From the NCBI GenBank assembly GCA_963682055.1, contig OY821750.1, positions 29,520,402 to 29,584,401 on the forward strand: a stretch of DNA of 64,000 nucleotides, written 5' to 3'. Position 1 is the stretch's first letter; every line of letters begins with the position of its first letter. The DNA comes from Primula veris (Eukaryota; Streptophyta; Magnoliopsida; Ericales; Primulaceae). Made by a program: the position numbers and the translations under genes. Positions 49,393 to 59,891 of the stretch are shown piece after piece. The notes below the pieces were generated by a model that saw only the letters and a list, made by a program, of their open reading frames with translations, had not been told where the DNA came from and did no database searches.

Positions 49393-50151
49393 CAGGGCGG
49401 ATGCAACTAGGGGTATGGGAGTTCCATGCCCCCCAAATTTTTCACTAAATGTAATTATGAAAATGGCCTTAAAATTTATATTAATACATAATATCTCTAT
49501 TTTTTTATACATATACTATACTTTTAATTAACTTTTATTCATTTGGTAAGATATTTTTCTTTTCTACAAGATTACAACAATACTCGTATTCTAAATAAGA
49601 ATTTTCGTACAAGTTTACAACAATACTAGTATCATAAACAAAAAATAAGTGAATAAATTCATCTATTCTCAAAGGCATTGAAGGTTTTTCCATACCAAAT
49701 TAATTTGTTTATTGAAAGTGAATGTGATGATGTATCTCAGAACATACTTATAACTGATATATAACTTAGGTGTACTTGAATCGTGAACTGAACTGTTTAT
49801 AACTGACGTTTATTCATTTGATAAGATGACTTGAAGGTATTGAAAGTTTTTCCTACACAAATTAATCTATTTATTCTAGAGTTTGATAAGATTTTATAGT
49901 TTGTTTTATTTTTTTACTTTCTATTATATCGTGACGGTTTTTATTGTACTCTTATAACATTCAATATTCGTTCTATCTATTTTGTTTGTAAGCAAATCGA
50001 TCAAACTGGACAAATCGAACAACAAACGTCGAATGAATTATTAATTGGTTTGTTTCTTAGGGAAACTAGCTATGTAAACGAATTACATTAGTTTTGTTTT
50101 CAATTTAAATCAAATCAAATCGATTATTCTAATTTATATACAAATATTATA

Positions 50152-50202
<51 letters not shown>

Positions 50203-50352
50203 ATTTTAAAGAGTTTACCCGAACTTAATTATTCAAATATCAGAACACGTTATTTTAACTTCACATGAACTTATAAATTTTTCGACACTAGTCACCGTTA
50301 TTATTATAAAAAATTGTGCCCCTCGAATCTAAAATGTTGGATCCGACCCCTG
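49393..50352. mobile_element. Non-autonomous hAT-like element
   Basis: A 960-bp element with imperfect terminal inverted repeats CAGGGCGGATGC and GGATCCGACCCCTG, flanked by an 8-bp duplication ATACTATT/ATACTATC (49385-49392, 50353-50360) with one change. Subterminal CATGCCCCCC and GTGCCCCTCG also pair. The interior is AT-rich without a transposase frame and contains a long (AT)n run at about 50155-50200. Confidence 0.8.
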
Positions 50353-50360
50353 ATACTATC

Positions 50361-51088
50361 AATAGTTTCTGTTCGTTTTGTACCCTTCTGTTATTTTTTT
50401 TTTGGATGAAAACGGGTTCTCTACCGAAATACCCCGTTTAACTTCTAAAATTACATGCCACGTCACCGGCACCGCCACTTACTTTCAATAAACTTACATA
50501 GCCAGGCCCTAATAATCAGACGAAAAAAACTTTAACTTGCTACTTTTGAAAAATTGCAACAAAGACAGTCCTTAACTTTATAATTATAGAACATTATGTT
50601 TAATAATAATTTTAAAAGGCTAGAGTGGCACACCAAATGGTATATAAAACCAATAACAATATCTAATCCAATATTTGGGTGTTTCCAAACAACAAAAGTG
50701 ATGGATAATTAAGGAATTCAAATCTAAATCACAAATTTTGGTTTTTTTTTTTTTAAAGAAAACAAAATTATTTAAATGATTAACTAAAGTAAACCAAAAT
50801 ATAACTCAACACTAAAACATAATAGTATCAGTAAAAAACTATATATAATCAACCACAATACTAAATAATCAGAAATAGATCGAACAGGTATAATAAAGTT
50901 ACATATTTTTTATTTAATAATCAGCATTCTTGGAACCATTTTTATCACTTTTTTATTCTTTTACTTTTTAGAAAACCATACAAAATGAGAGTATCTAATG
51001 GAGTATATCTCAAAGTGAAAATACATCGTGATTAAGAGGCCCATGTTGGAGCATAGCTTGTGGCCTAGTAGGTGTGTGATCCAAGCTG
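50361..51088. other. Intergenic, no gene seen
   Basis: AT-rich DNA without supported exons or recognisable elements. Confidence 0.5.
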
Positions 51089-51102
51089 AAATTTGTGTAT
51101 TA

Positions 51103-51225
51103 TCTTTTTGATAATTAATAAGCATCACTTTGTAAATACTCTACTTCGCAGACGTTAGTGATCGAACTCTGATGGTGGGCGTGTTATAATAGGGTCTCAA
51201 CCATTTGGACCAAACATTTATTTAA
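51103..51225 (-). mobile_element. Short tRNA-derived SINE
   Basis: Read on the minus strand: TTTGGTCCAAATGGTTGAGA (box A-like), then CAGAGTTCGATCACT (box B), a short body and an A-rich end. A perfect 14-bp target duplication AAATTTGTGTATTA flanks it (51089-51102, 51226-51239), typical of LINE-driven retroposition. The family is not one I can name. Confidence 0.82.
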
Positions 51226-51367
51226 AATTTGTGTATTACTCTTATTGATCGTTATAATGATAAATTGATAAGGTCACTATGCCGGACAGCGAACGTATTC
51301 AATTCAATCGTGAATGAACCTTGTTAACAAATATTATGTACTTGTATGATTGTTTGTTTGTTATTCG

Positions 51368-51818
51368 TAGTGGCAGACCAAGGGGGACTGGGGTGGCCAT
51401 GACCACAACGGTGACGATTTTCAATTTTCTTTTTATACATGTAATTAAAAAAATTATGAGATATTTACATAGATGGCCCCCCTAGTTAAACAAAAGAATG
51501 GCTGGTTTAATGGTAAAATTGGACCATAAGGTTGTGAAATATTATGAGTTCAAATCATGTTAGCTTCTTTTTTCTAAAATTTTCTGTTTTTTATTTTGAA
51601 ATTAGCAATTTTTCTAAATATCCATTGTATTTTTCTAAACAAGATTACATAAAAATTATTTTATTGTCCAATGTCCTTTGTGTTGACTTCATATTTATTT
51701 TATGCTATGTTGAATATAGAAAAAAAAAATTCTTTTTGTATTAGATCTTGTTTTTTTCTATTCGACATATTTTTTACACCACGACCCTCCGAAAAAAATC
51801 ATCCTGGTTCCGCCCCTG
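51368..51818. mobile_element. Non-autonomous hAT-like element
   Basis: A 451-bp element between perfect 8-bp duplications GTTATTCG (51360-51367, 51819-51826). The left end TAGTGGCAGACCAAGG and the complement of the right end, CAGGGGCGGAACCAGG, are imperfect inverted repeats related to the ends of 49393-50352. No coding capacity; the open frame at 51544-51744 is low-complexity. Confidence 0.85.
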
Positions 51819-51965
51819 GTTATTCGCAATATTTGTGAGTTAGATGTCGAGATCACTAACACCTTGCTACCACCTACGTTATTTTTTTATTGTTCTATAT
51901 GAAATTACGCGAATATTTTGCCGATGAAACTATATCATCGATGATTACGGAAAGTTCACCTCAAG

Positions 51966-52055
51966 AGGTTTTTTTTACAGGCGGAGGGAGGCGAACTCAT
52001 TACCTCCTCTTTGGCTCTAGACACCTTATCCATGAGGTGAAACCCCTTTGAATAA
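51966..52055 (-). mobile_element. Probable tRNA-like SINE fragment
   Basis: On the minus strand: CACCTCATGGATAAGGTGTC (box A-like) then AATGAGTTCGCCTCC (box B-like) and a GCCTGTAAAAAAAACC tail. No clear target duplication was found. It lies 33 bases left of copia-2. Confidence 0.5.
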
Positions 52056-52088
52056 TGCTACCTATACTTTGATGCTTAAAAATGTACC

Positions 52089-52698
52089 TGAAATTCCTAT
52101 CCGTTGTTCTAGTTGCAGTTATGCAGTTAGTTTTCAAGTACAGTTGCAACCGAGGTTGGAACCTAAGTATAATGATTGACAGAACTGGAATTATTAAATG
52201 TACTTGAATTAAATCACACGCACATTTAACAACGGAGTTCACCCAACTAGACTACGTCTCTGGGGCACTTACCCAGATTAATGATATTATAATGGCTTAC
52301 AATATAGGATTCAAGTCTTAATGAAAAACTCTCAGACTCTCTATAGGTTTTTCTGCCTATCTCTATATTGCTCCTACCTTATAACTATCACTCAAAAATT
52401 CAATAAAAGACTTTAAACATGTGAGAATATATCCTGCATACTTTTATTCTCAATAAATTTAAACTGAATCCTTTTTTTTTAAACATGTGAGAATAAAAGA
52501 CTTTAAAGATTAAGTAATGTAGTTAGACAGAATTAGACAGAATCCTGCGTATTGGCAGGTTGGAACTGTATTTGCAACTGAAGTTGCAACCTCACCTGTA
52601 AACATTAAACTGTCTTAATTCTTAACAACCAACTTGAATTATTTTGTTCAAACCAATTGACAATAAAGAGTTAATAGGACGGAAATATGGTCCTAACA
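52089..52698 (-). repeat. Copia-2 3' LTR (left), internally deleted
   Basis: Begins TGAAATTCCTATCC and ends TCCTAACA. Against the right LTR, roughly 440 bases are missing after CACTCAAAAATTCAA, and the junction region shows a repeated AAACATGTGAGAATA word (about 52415 and 52483). Confidence 0.9.
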
Positions 52699-52712
52699 AT
52701 CTCCTCATTTGT
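52699..52712 (-). other. Copia-2 polypurine tract, degraded
   Basis: Minus-strand ACAAATGAGGAGAT next to the LTR end. The copia-1 equivalent ACAAAGGGGAAGAT is a purer purine run. Confidence 0.65.
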
Positions 52713-53072
52713 CATTGGATTTGACAAATAACCCGAGTCTATCCAAACCAACTCCACCTGCAAATTTGTTAGCACACACAGTCTTTACTGTATTTTATCA
52801 TTGCAGTGCTTTTGAGTTAACCACTTAAGCTCCCCCTGCAAGTTAGAATTGCAAAAATCATCTAAACTCAACCAACTACACATTCACCAAAGTTATAGAA
52901 ATTATTCAACATATAAGAAACATAATTCAGAAACAAGTTGCATAACAAGCATAAAGCCAAAAAGACTGGCACAAGATAGTTTTAACACATAATTTGCAGA
53001 AATTGAAACAAACATAAAGCATATACTCTCAATTTTCTCCCCCTATTTGTTACAACCAGGACAAACTAGGTC

Positions 53073-54350
53073 TTAAAAAGGCCTTCTAGAATGAGGAGCT
53101 CTTGTAGAAACAGGTTCATCACTGACTACATCTTCATCTTCACTGCTTAAAGAGTATCCATTGTCACTGTCACTCTCATTGTCACTTTCCTTGAGGTTTC
53201 TGAGCAGCTTATTGAGGTCATAGTCATGGGTGTCTAACTCAACCATTTTCTCTTGATTTGCAGCTAGTTGTTGTAGCAGATACCTTCTAATACCCTTCTT
53301 CTTAGGAGCGGCACTAGTAGACTCTTTTTCTTTTCCCTTTTAACCAGTAATGTCATTGATATGACCTTCCTTTAGAAGTTTAGTAGAAATATAGGGAGCA
53401 GAAGAGCATTTTGTGGATTTTTAAAGGATTGTAGTAAGGGATTTATCAAAGAAAGGGGTACCAAATCCACTTGTGACAGTAGAATACCAGAGATTAAGCA
53501 GGGAAAAGGTAGCAAGACAGTGCTAGCTTTGATATCAGAAAATTCTCTTATCAGATTGAACACATGCTTACCAAAGTCTATGGGAATTTTAGACATAATC
53601 CTATAAATGAACACAGCCATATCTTTGGTAATCTTAGAGGGTTGTTTGGTTGGAGTCCAATTAAACTTAGAAATTTTGTGCACCACAGCTGCACTGAGAG
53701 TCAAAGCATATGTTTTAATGGAATTTCCATCAAACTGGTCATCTTTCCTTGTAATTGTCAAAGCTACAGAATGTATATCACAGTCTAGATCATCTTCAGG
53801 TCTGTTAGGAGTTCCTAAAAACTTATTAATCAATTCAGGATTAAAATCAAGAGTATGACCCCCTCACAAACACTCTTCCACAAGTCATATCACCCTCATC
53901 AAACACTCCTCCATGTAGATTAGCATAGAATTCCCTAACTAGTTCAGGAAAATAAGATCCAGGAAAGCTTATAGTTCTAGCAAGACCCACATCTTTCAAT
54001 AAATTTTCAACATGCAGTTGAATATTCCTATAACTAGCCAGATTCAGCTGTCTTTCAGAGTGTATTTTCCTAGTGCTAAATGTAGAAAACCTGTCTGACA
54101 TAGTTGTGTTTCAGAATCTAGGATCAACTTCACTATTTAGAGTGTCATAGACAAATTTAATAAAAATTGGGTCATTCTGTGTATCTCTACCAGGACGTTT
54201 CTTAATTCTACGCCTTTTAGGTTTGGGAGAAGAGGATTCACTTACCTTAGATTTAGAACCTCTATGAGTTTTGGTCCTATTCATAAAATCGCCAAGGGTA
54301 CTGTCATCTTCATAGTTCAAATCAGGTTGATTGTGAGAAGAATCAGACAT
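53073..54350 (-). pseudogene. Copia-2 third reading frame, multiply broken
   Basis: Homologous to copia-1 12885-14170. It starts with an ATG at 54350 (MSDSSHNQPDLNYEDDSTLG), with a basic Ser/Lys/Arg stretch, then pieces at 53847-54101 (VGLARTISFPGSYFPELVRE, FDEGDMTCGRVFVRG) and 53372-53833 (DCDIHSVALTITRKDDQFDG, PTKQPSKITKDMAVFIYRIM), and an acidic tail to a TAA at 53073. Breaks lie near 54105, 53840 and 53341. The region between breaks is clearly the same protein as in copia-1. Confidence 0.78.
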
Positions 54351-55275
54351 GGTTGGATCTGAGGTTGTAACTGGACTTGTAACACGAGAAATAGGGTTTT
54401 TCAGAAAAACGGAGTTTTTAAAAGGAATTAGAGAGAGATAGTAATTCTGATATGTGTTGGTTTATCTTAGTAAAAACACACGGTTAAATAGCAATTAAGC
54501 CCATATCTTTTAAATTTTGAAAAGATATACCCAAATCCCCTTTTTGAACCAATTTTACCCAAATATATGCACATTTCTTTCAACAGATATTCCAATTTTA
54601 AAGAGACGCATCAAGATTCTGTTTAAGATAAACACAGCAAAGAATAAAATATCTACATTCTAATTTAAAACAGATTTATCCGATTTTTCTGATTTCTGAG
54701 TAATTAAAAAAATAAAGGAAATTTGACTTGTTTCAAAATAGACACAATAATAGATATTATAAAATTTTGAACACAAAATACTAACAATTTACTCAAAAAT
54801 ATATATTTCTCATAGGATATTCATTCAATTAAAATTACGACAGAGAGCTTATATTGAACAAATCTGTTTTTCCTCTACACAAAAATTGGCTTGATCATCT
54901 CAGTAAGGAAATAATATAAGGGAAGTCAAAAAAAAATCAAGACTTTGTCTTGACTTTATCATTTTAGTTCACTTAGGAAACCAGCATATGCCGACTTTGA
55001 TCATAAGCAATATGACTTTCTTTTTAAGGCTACTGGTTTTTCTGTTTTCCAAACAAGCTTTCAACTAAACTTGCAACTGAATATAAAATATGCACTTTGT
55101 TCTTGCAACTCTATTACTATAGAGGTTTTAGGACAAGTTATCCCACATCTATTTTTGAGACATCAACCAACGGATTTTTCAAGACAAAAACATCATAGCT
55201 CAATCAAGACTTATCTTAGACACAAAATGTATTGATGTTTCTCACAGAAAAGCATACATAGCAAGAGTATTTAAT
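54351..55275 (-). other. Copia-2 non-coding spacer between pol and third frame
   Basis: Counterpart of copia-1 14171-15146; no open frame. Shared words such as CTTTGT[G/T]CTTGCAACTCTATTAC confirm homology. Confidence 0.6.
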
Positions 55276-55279
55276 TAGA

Positions 55280-55533
55280 TCTATAATGACATACCCCAAT
55301 ATCACTTCTTAAGGTTTCAAACTTGTTTGTATCAAGGGGTTTTGTGAAAATATCAGCTAATTGTCTTTCAGTTTAAACATGTTCTAAAATTAAGCTATTT
55401 TCTTCAACCAATTCTCTAATAAAGTGATGTCTCAGATCAATATGTTTAGTTCTGGAATGTTGCACTCGATTCTTTGCTAAATCTATAGCACTTTTATTAT
55501 CACAAAACAAAGTTAATACTTCTTTTTTGACAT
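55280..55533 (-). pseudogene. Copia-2 RNase H C-terminal end, separated by solo LTR
   Basis: Matches the end of the copia-1 RNase H ([39 protein letters not shown]) with substitutions and at least one stop. The rest of the domain lies beyond the insertion at 55534-56800. Confidence 0.8.
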
Positions 55534-55778
55534 TGTTGAACTTAGAGTTCAATAATGATTTTGATTATAACCTTGATTATGTTTTAATGATTTTACTATT
55601 TCTCTATTTCATTGATATAATGCTTGTCTTTTCCAAAGAAGAGAAAATGTACATTTCAGGTCTTTAAATGATAGAGCATTCGATAACGAAGCCATAGGTT
55701 CAAGCGGAACCAAAATCGGAGCTAAAACGAAGAAGTTACAAGCTTTCGGAGAAGACCGAAAAACTGCCAGAATTACAG

Positions 55779-55923
55779 ACGACCGATCGACTGGACAAAA
55801 ACGACCGATCGTTTTTGGTCAAAAATATTCCAGTGAGCAGGTCGAAAAAACGACCGGTCGAAACTCAGAAACGACCGATCGTTTTCTGAAAACGACCGAT
55901 CGACTGTAGAGAACGACCGATCG
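55779..55923. repeat. ACGACCGATCG repeat cluster in the solo LTR
   Basis: Five exact ACGACCGATCG words start at 55779, 55801, 55871, 55892 and 55913, plus one ACGACCGGTCG at 55850. Spacing is 22, 49, 21, 21 and 21 bases. The last three form a 21-bp tandem repeat. Each contains the palindrome CGATCG. They lie upstream of the TATA-like motif, where an LTR carries its enhancer region. Confidence 0.92.
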
Positions 55924-56749
55924 TTTTCTGCAGTTTTCGAAAACAGCTTTTCAGCAATTTCTGGGAAATAGCTTAAACCACTGAAAAATAGCCATAACCA
56001 CTTCCAACGGTCATATACAGAAAAACAGACTGTTTGGCATATATATACCAACCAAATCTCTCTCTCAAATCAACCAATCACAATACCAATCAACTTCCTT
56101 CAACCTCTCATTAAAAACCCTAATATCACCATTTTGGTGTATACATATTCGAGGAAGAGGAAAATCAAAGAGAAAGAGATTCAAGCTCGATCATCATCAA
56201 CTCACCAATTAGCTTTTTGAGAAGCAATTAGAATAGTGAGCGAAGTTACATTTTTGTAACTAAATTTGTATCGAGTGTTTTATAAACTCATTTGTGAGCG
56301 AGTGAACGGGTAGAGGCTTTGTAAGCAAGTGAAGCTTAAAAGCTCTAGGTTTTTCATTCGGGTACTCATAAATTGAGGGGGAGTCGTTGACTCATAGTCG
56401 TGTTCTCTTGCACTTGTATCAAGAGTAGGAACCTCGGGTAGAGGGTGAGCCAATCGGTCGATTGAGCTCGATAGGGTTTGTAAAATCCGGAAGAAACATT
56501 TTAGTGAAATACTCGGTAGTACCGAGGAGAGGACGTAGGCGCGTTTGCCGAACCTCTATAAATCACGGTGTCATTTTCTTCCCTTGCTTTTACCTTCCGC
56601 AACTTATTTTCTTGCTTATTTATTGCTTGCGTTTAGTTATTTTAGCAATTTATTAACTCTTGTTAAAACGCTTAAGCTTAGAATTGCATAAGTTGGGTGG
56701 TTAGTTGCATAGAATTTTAATTAGGCGAAAATCGCCAAAACCTTATTCA

Positions 56750-56772
56750 CCCCCCCCCCCCCCCCCCCCCCC
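56750..56772. repeat. C23 homopolymer
   Basis: Twenty-three C residues between TTATTCA and TCTAAGG near the right edge of the solo LTR. Length is prone to sequencing and assembly error. Confidence 0.9.
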
Positions 56773-56835
56773 TCTAAGGTTAGCCGCACCCGGGCCAACA
56801 GACATTATAATCAGCTAACATTTGTTTCATCCAAA

Positions 56836-57600
56836 TTACTTGAGTGCATCCACTACCAGTTGCAATGTACTCAGTCTCAGCAGTTGACAAAAAATACAAT
56901 TTTGCTTTTTACTAAACCATGACACAAGGTTATTTCCAAAGTAAAAACAAACACCATTAGTACTTTTTCTATCATCTATATTACCAGCCCAATCTGCATC
57001 ACAGTACCCAACCAAATAGTGATTTGTGTCTTTAGAATACCATAACCCAAGGTGAGTAGTGCCTTTAACATACCTTAAGATTCTTTTGGCAGCAAAAAGA
57101 TGAGATTCTAGAGGATTTGCCTGATATCTGGCACAAACTCCTACACTTAAGTAAAGATCTGGTCTACTAGCAGTCAAATAAAGAAGGTTTCCAATCATAG
57201 ACCTATAGAGACTAGGGCAAACACTATTACCCTTATTATTTTTAGACAATTTAAGAGTAGTATTTATAGGAGTTCTTTTCTCTTTACTCTCACTCAAACC
57301 AAATTTCTTAACAAGATTATCAGCATACTTAGTTTGGCACAGAAAAATACCTTTTTCATTCTGCTTAACTTGAAGTCCTAGAAATTAAGTTAATTCTCCT
57401 CCACCACTCATTTCAAACTCAAGTTTCATATCAAAAATAAATTCAGCAATTTTGTTATCACAAGTAGAGCCAAACACAATGTCATCAACATAAATTTGAG
57501 CAACAATTATATCCTTAGGAGTTTTCTTTGTAAACAAGGTTTTGTCAACTGCTCCTCTGTTAAAACCTTTTTTTCTATTAGGAACTTAGTTAACCTTTCA
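56836..57600 (-). pseudogene. Copia-2 RT C-terminal part and RNase H start
   Basis: The frame 56836-57297 holds the RT-RNase H linker and RNase H start (SLYRSMIGNLLYLTASRPDL, DADWAGNIDDRKST). Upstream, 57300-57600 encodes the YVDD region but carries a stop near 57387 and a frameshift near 57575 relative to copia-1. The right side ends at the solo-LTR target site. Confidence 0.82.
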
Positions 57601-57602
57601 TA

Positions 57603-58421
57603 TCAAGCTCTAGGGGCTTGTTTTAAACCATACAGAGCCTTTTTCAAGAGAAAAACATGTTCAGGAAACTTGAGATCCTCAAAACCTTTAGGTTGACTGA
57701 CATAGACTTCTTCTTGTATGTTACCATTTAAGAAAGCACTTTTGATATCTAGTTGGAATAACTTAAAGTCATAAAGGCAAGCAAGAGAAAGTAGCATTCT
57801 AATAGATTCTATTCTTGCTACAGGGACAAAGGTTTCATCAAAGTCTATTCCCTCAATTTGAGTGTATCCTTGAGCCACAAGTCTAGCTTTATTCCTAATT
57901 ATTATGCCATCTTCATTACTCTTATTCCTAAAGATCCATTTAGTACCTATGACATTTTTATTGATAGGTCTGGGTACTAAAATCCACACGTAATTTCTCT
58001 CAAATTGAGACAGCTCATCTTGCATAGCTAAAATCAATTCACTATCTTCCAAAGTCTCTTTTATATTCTTAGATTCTAACTGAGAAATATAGCAAGCAAA
58101 GTGAACAACATTACTTCTTTTACCTCTGTTTTTCATACCTGAGTTGACTTCTCCTATGACATCTTCAAGAGAGGGATTCTTCTGAGTCCTAGCATAACGA
58201 GGTTTAATTGTAGGTTGTATTGGAGGGTCATCTTCTTCTTCATCAGAATCTGTTGTACTCTGGGTTCCGACCTCAGTTGCAACTGGACTTCCAACCTCTA
58301 CAGGACTATCACTTTGATGAGTTTCTTCTATGTCTTTACTTTTGATTCCAGACTCATCATCGTCGCCTGTAGTCTCATAGACATCTTTCAAATGATCAAA
58401 TAACACATTATATGATTTCAT
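57603..58421 (-). pseudogene. Copia-2 reverse transcriptase N-terminal half
   Basis: Open frame of 272 codons with GTKWIFRNKSNEDG, RNKARLVAQGYTQIEGIDFD, QLDIKSAFLNGNIQEEVYV and [13 protein letters not shown]. It shows the read-through state at the site where copia-1 has a stop. The catalytic YVDD lies beyond a frameshift at its 3' end. Confidence 0.87.
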
Positions 58422-58595
58422 GACACAGCTTGTTCTTAGATTATAGACTCTGAAAGCTCTACTGTTTTGAGCATAACCAAGGAATACACCTTTATCACTT
58501 TTAGGGTCAAACTTTCCAAGATATTCTCTATCCTTAAGAATGTAACAAACACACCCAAATACTTGAAAATACTTGACATTTGGTTTTCTACCTTT

Positions 58596-59564
58596 TCAAT
58601 TTTCATAGGCAGTCAAGTTAGTACCTTTTGTAAGATATACTCTATTAACAATATAACATGCAGTATTCACAGCTTCATACCAAAATCTTTTGGCAAGTTT
58701 CTTAGAGTTAAGCATGACTCTAGCCATTTCTTGAATGGTTCTATTTTTCCTTTCCACTACACCATTTTGTTGTGGAGTTTTTGGAGCTGAAAACTCATGA
58801 CTTATCCCTAGAGAATTGTAGAAATTTCTGAACTTACTATTTTCAAACTCAGTTCCATGATCACTTCTGACCCTAACAATTTTGCCAATAGTGGATCCTT
58901 TTTCAAGTTGTAGTTTCAAGCAAAGTGCTTTAAACAGTTCAAAAGTTTCAGTTTTATCTTTTAAGAACACCAGCCAAGAGTATCTAGAGAAATCATCTAC
59001 AACTACTAGAATATATTTCTTACCACTAATACTTTCAGTATGCATAGAACCCATTAGGTCAATATGAAGAACTTCTAATACTCTCTTGGTATAAATCTGA
59101 GTAGTACTTTTATGAGTACTCTTTATTTGTTTGCCTATAGCACACTCACCACACACACCTTGAGATTTAACTCTGAGATTAGGAATGCCTCTTATCAGTT
59201 CTTTTCTAATAATTTTATCCAAGGTTTTATAATTCACATGACCAAGCCTTTTATGCCAAATATCAACATTATTGGTTATAGCTTGATTGCACCTACTCTC
59301 AGGTAATCCTTTTTCAGTTTTCTCAAAAACATAGCAACTATTTGCTGATCTAACTCCTGTCATGATCAAGTCAACATTCACATCAGTAATCAGACACTTA
59401 TCTTTGTTAAACTGAACAAACATGTGGTTATCACAGAGTTGGCTAATACTAATAAGATTAGCTTTTAAACCATCTACAAGAAATACATCATTAATTTCAG
59501 GCATTCCAGGTTTGTTCAAGATTCTTTTTCCAATTATTTTACTTGTGTCTCCACCCCCAAACAC
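58596..59564 (-). pseudogene. Copia-2 pre-integrase and integrase
   Basis: Open 322-codon frame: HKRLGHVN...CGECAIGKQ zinc-binding region, HIDLMG with the first Asp, VVVDDFSRYSWLVFL, RSDHGTEFEN with the second Asp, and PQQNGVVERKNRT with the catalytic Glu, so D,D,E is complete. This is the segment deleted from copia-1. The frame closes at 58596 before RT, so it would not be made as a normal polyprotein. Confidence 0.88.
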
Positions 59565-59573
59565 AACAGTATT

Positions 59574-59891
59574 TCATGTAAGGTTAATGACATTTTTGAG
59601 AGCACTTGCATTACAAGTCATATGCTTAGAGCAGCCACTGTCAAAGTACCAATCATTAAAAGTAACAACATTTAAAGAAGTAATGACAGTTTTATTATTG
59701 GCAAATAAGTTATTCTTATTTTTAACCTTCCAAACCCAATTCATTTTTTTATAAGAAGAAGACAACCAGTTTTTCTGAGAAATACACTTTCTGTGCATTT
59801 TTAAATAACATTTGATTTCTAGATGTCCAGGTCTTTTACAAAAGTTACACAGTTTTAAATCAAGTGTAGATTTAGCCTTAAAATTATTCAT
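59574..59891 (-). pseudogene. Copia-2 second zinc knuckle and protease
   Basis: Contains CNFCKRPGHLEIKCYLK and the protease active-site wording WYFDSGCSKHMT. A frame break at 59575 separates it from integrase (copia-1 reads on here). Confidence 0.85.

Larger units (their letters stand above)
55534..56800. mobile_element. Solo LTR of another retrotransposon
   Basis: A 1267-bp sequence starting TGTTGAACTTAGAG and ending GGGCCAACA, with TG..CA termini and a perfect 5-bp target duplication GACAT (55529-55533, 56801-56805). No coding or primer-site sequence is present, hence solo LTR. Near the right end lie GCGGCTAACC, a C23 run and TGAATAAGG on the minus strand, wording seen at plant copia LTR edges. 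A TATA-like CATATATATACC lies at about 56038-56049, downstream of the 21-bp repeats on the + strand, which suggests (not proves) + orientation. Confidence 0.88.

Noticed and set aside
55779..55923. Regularly spaced repeats considered as a CRISPR-like array
   Set aside because: The repeats are 11 bases with 10-base spacers that are themselves repeated, inside an LTR in a plant nuclear genome.
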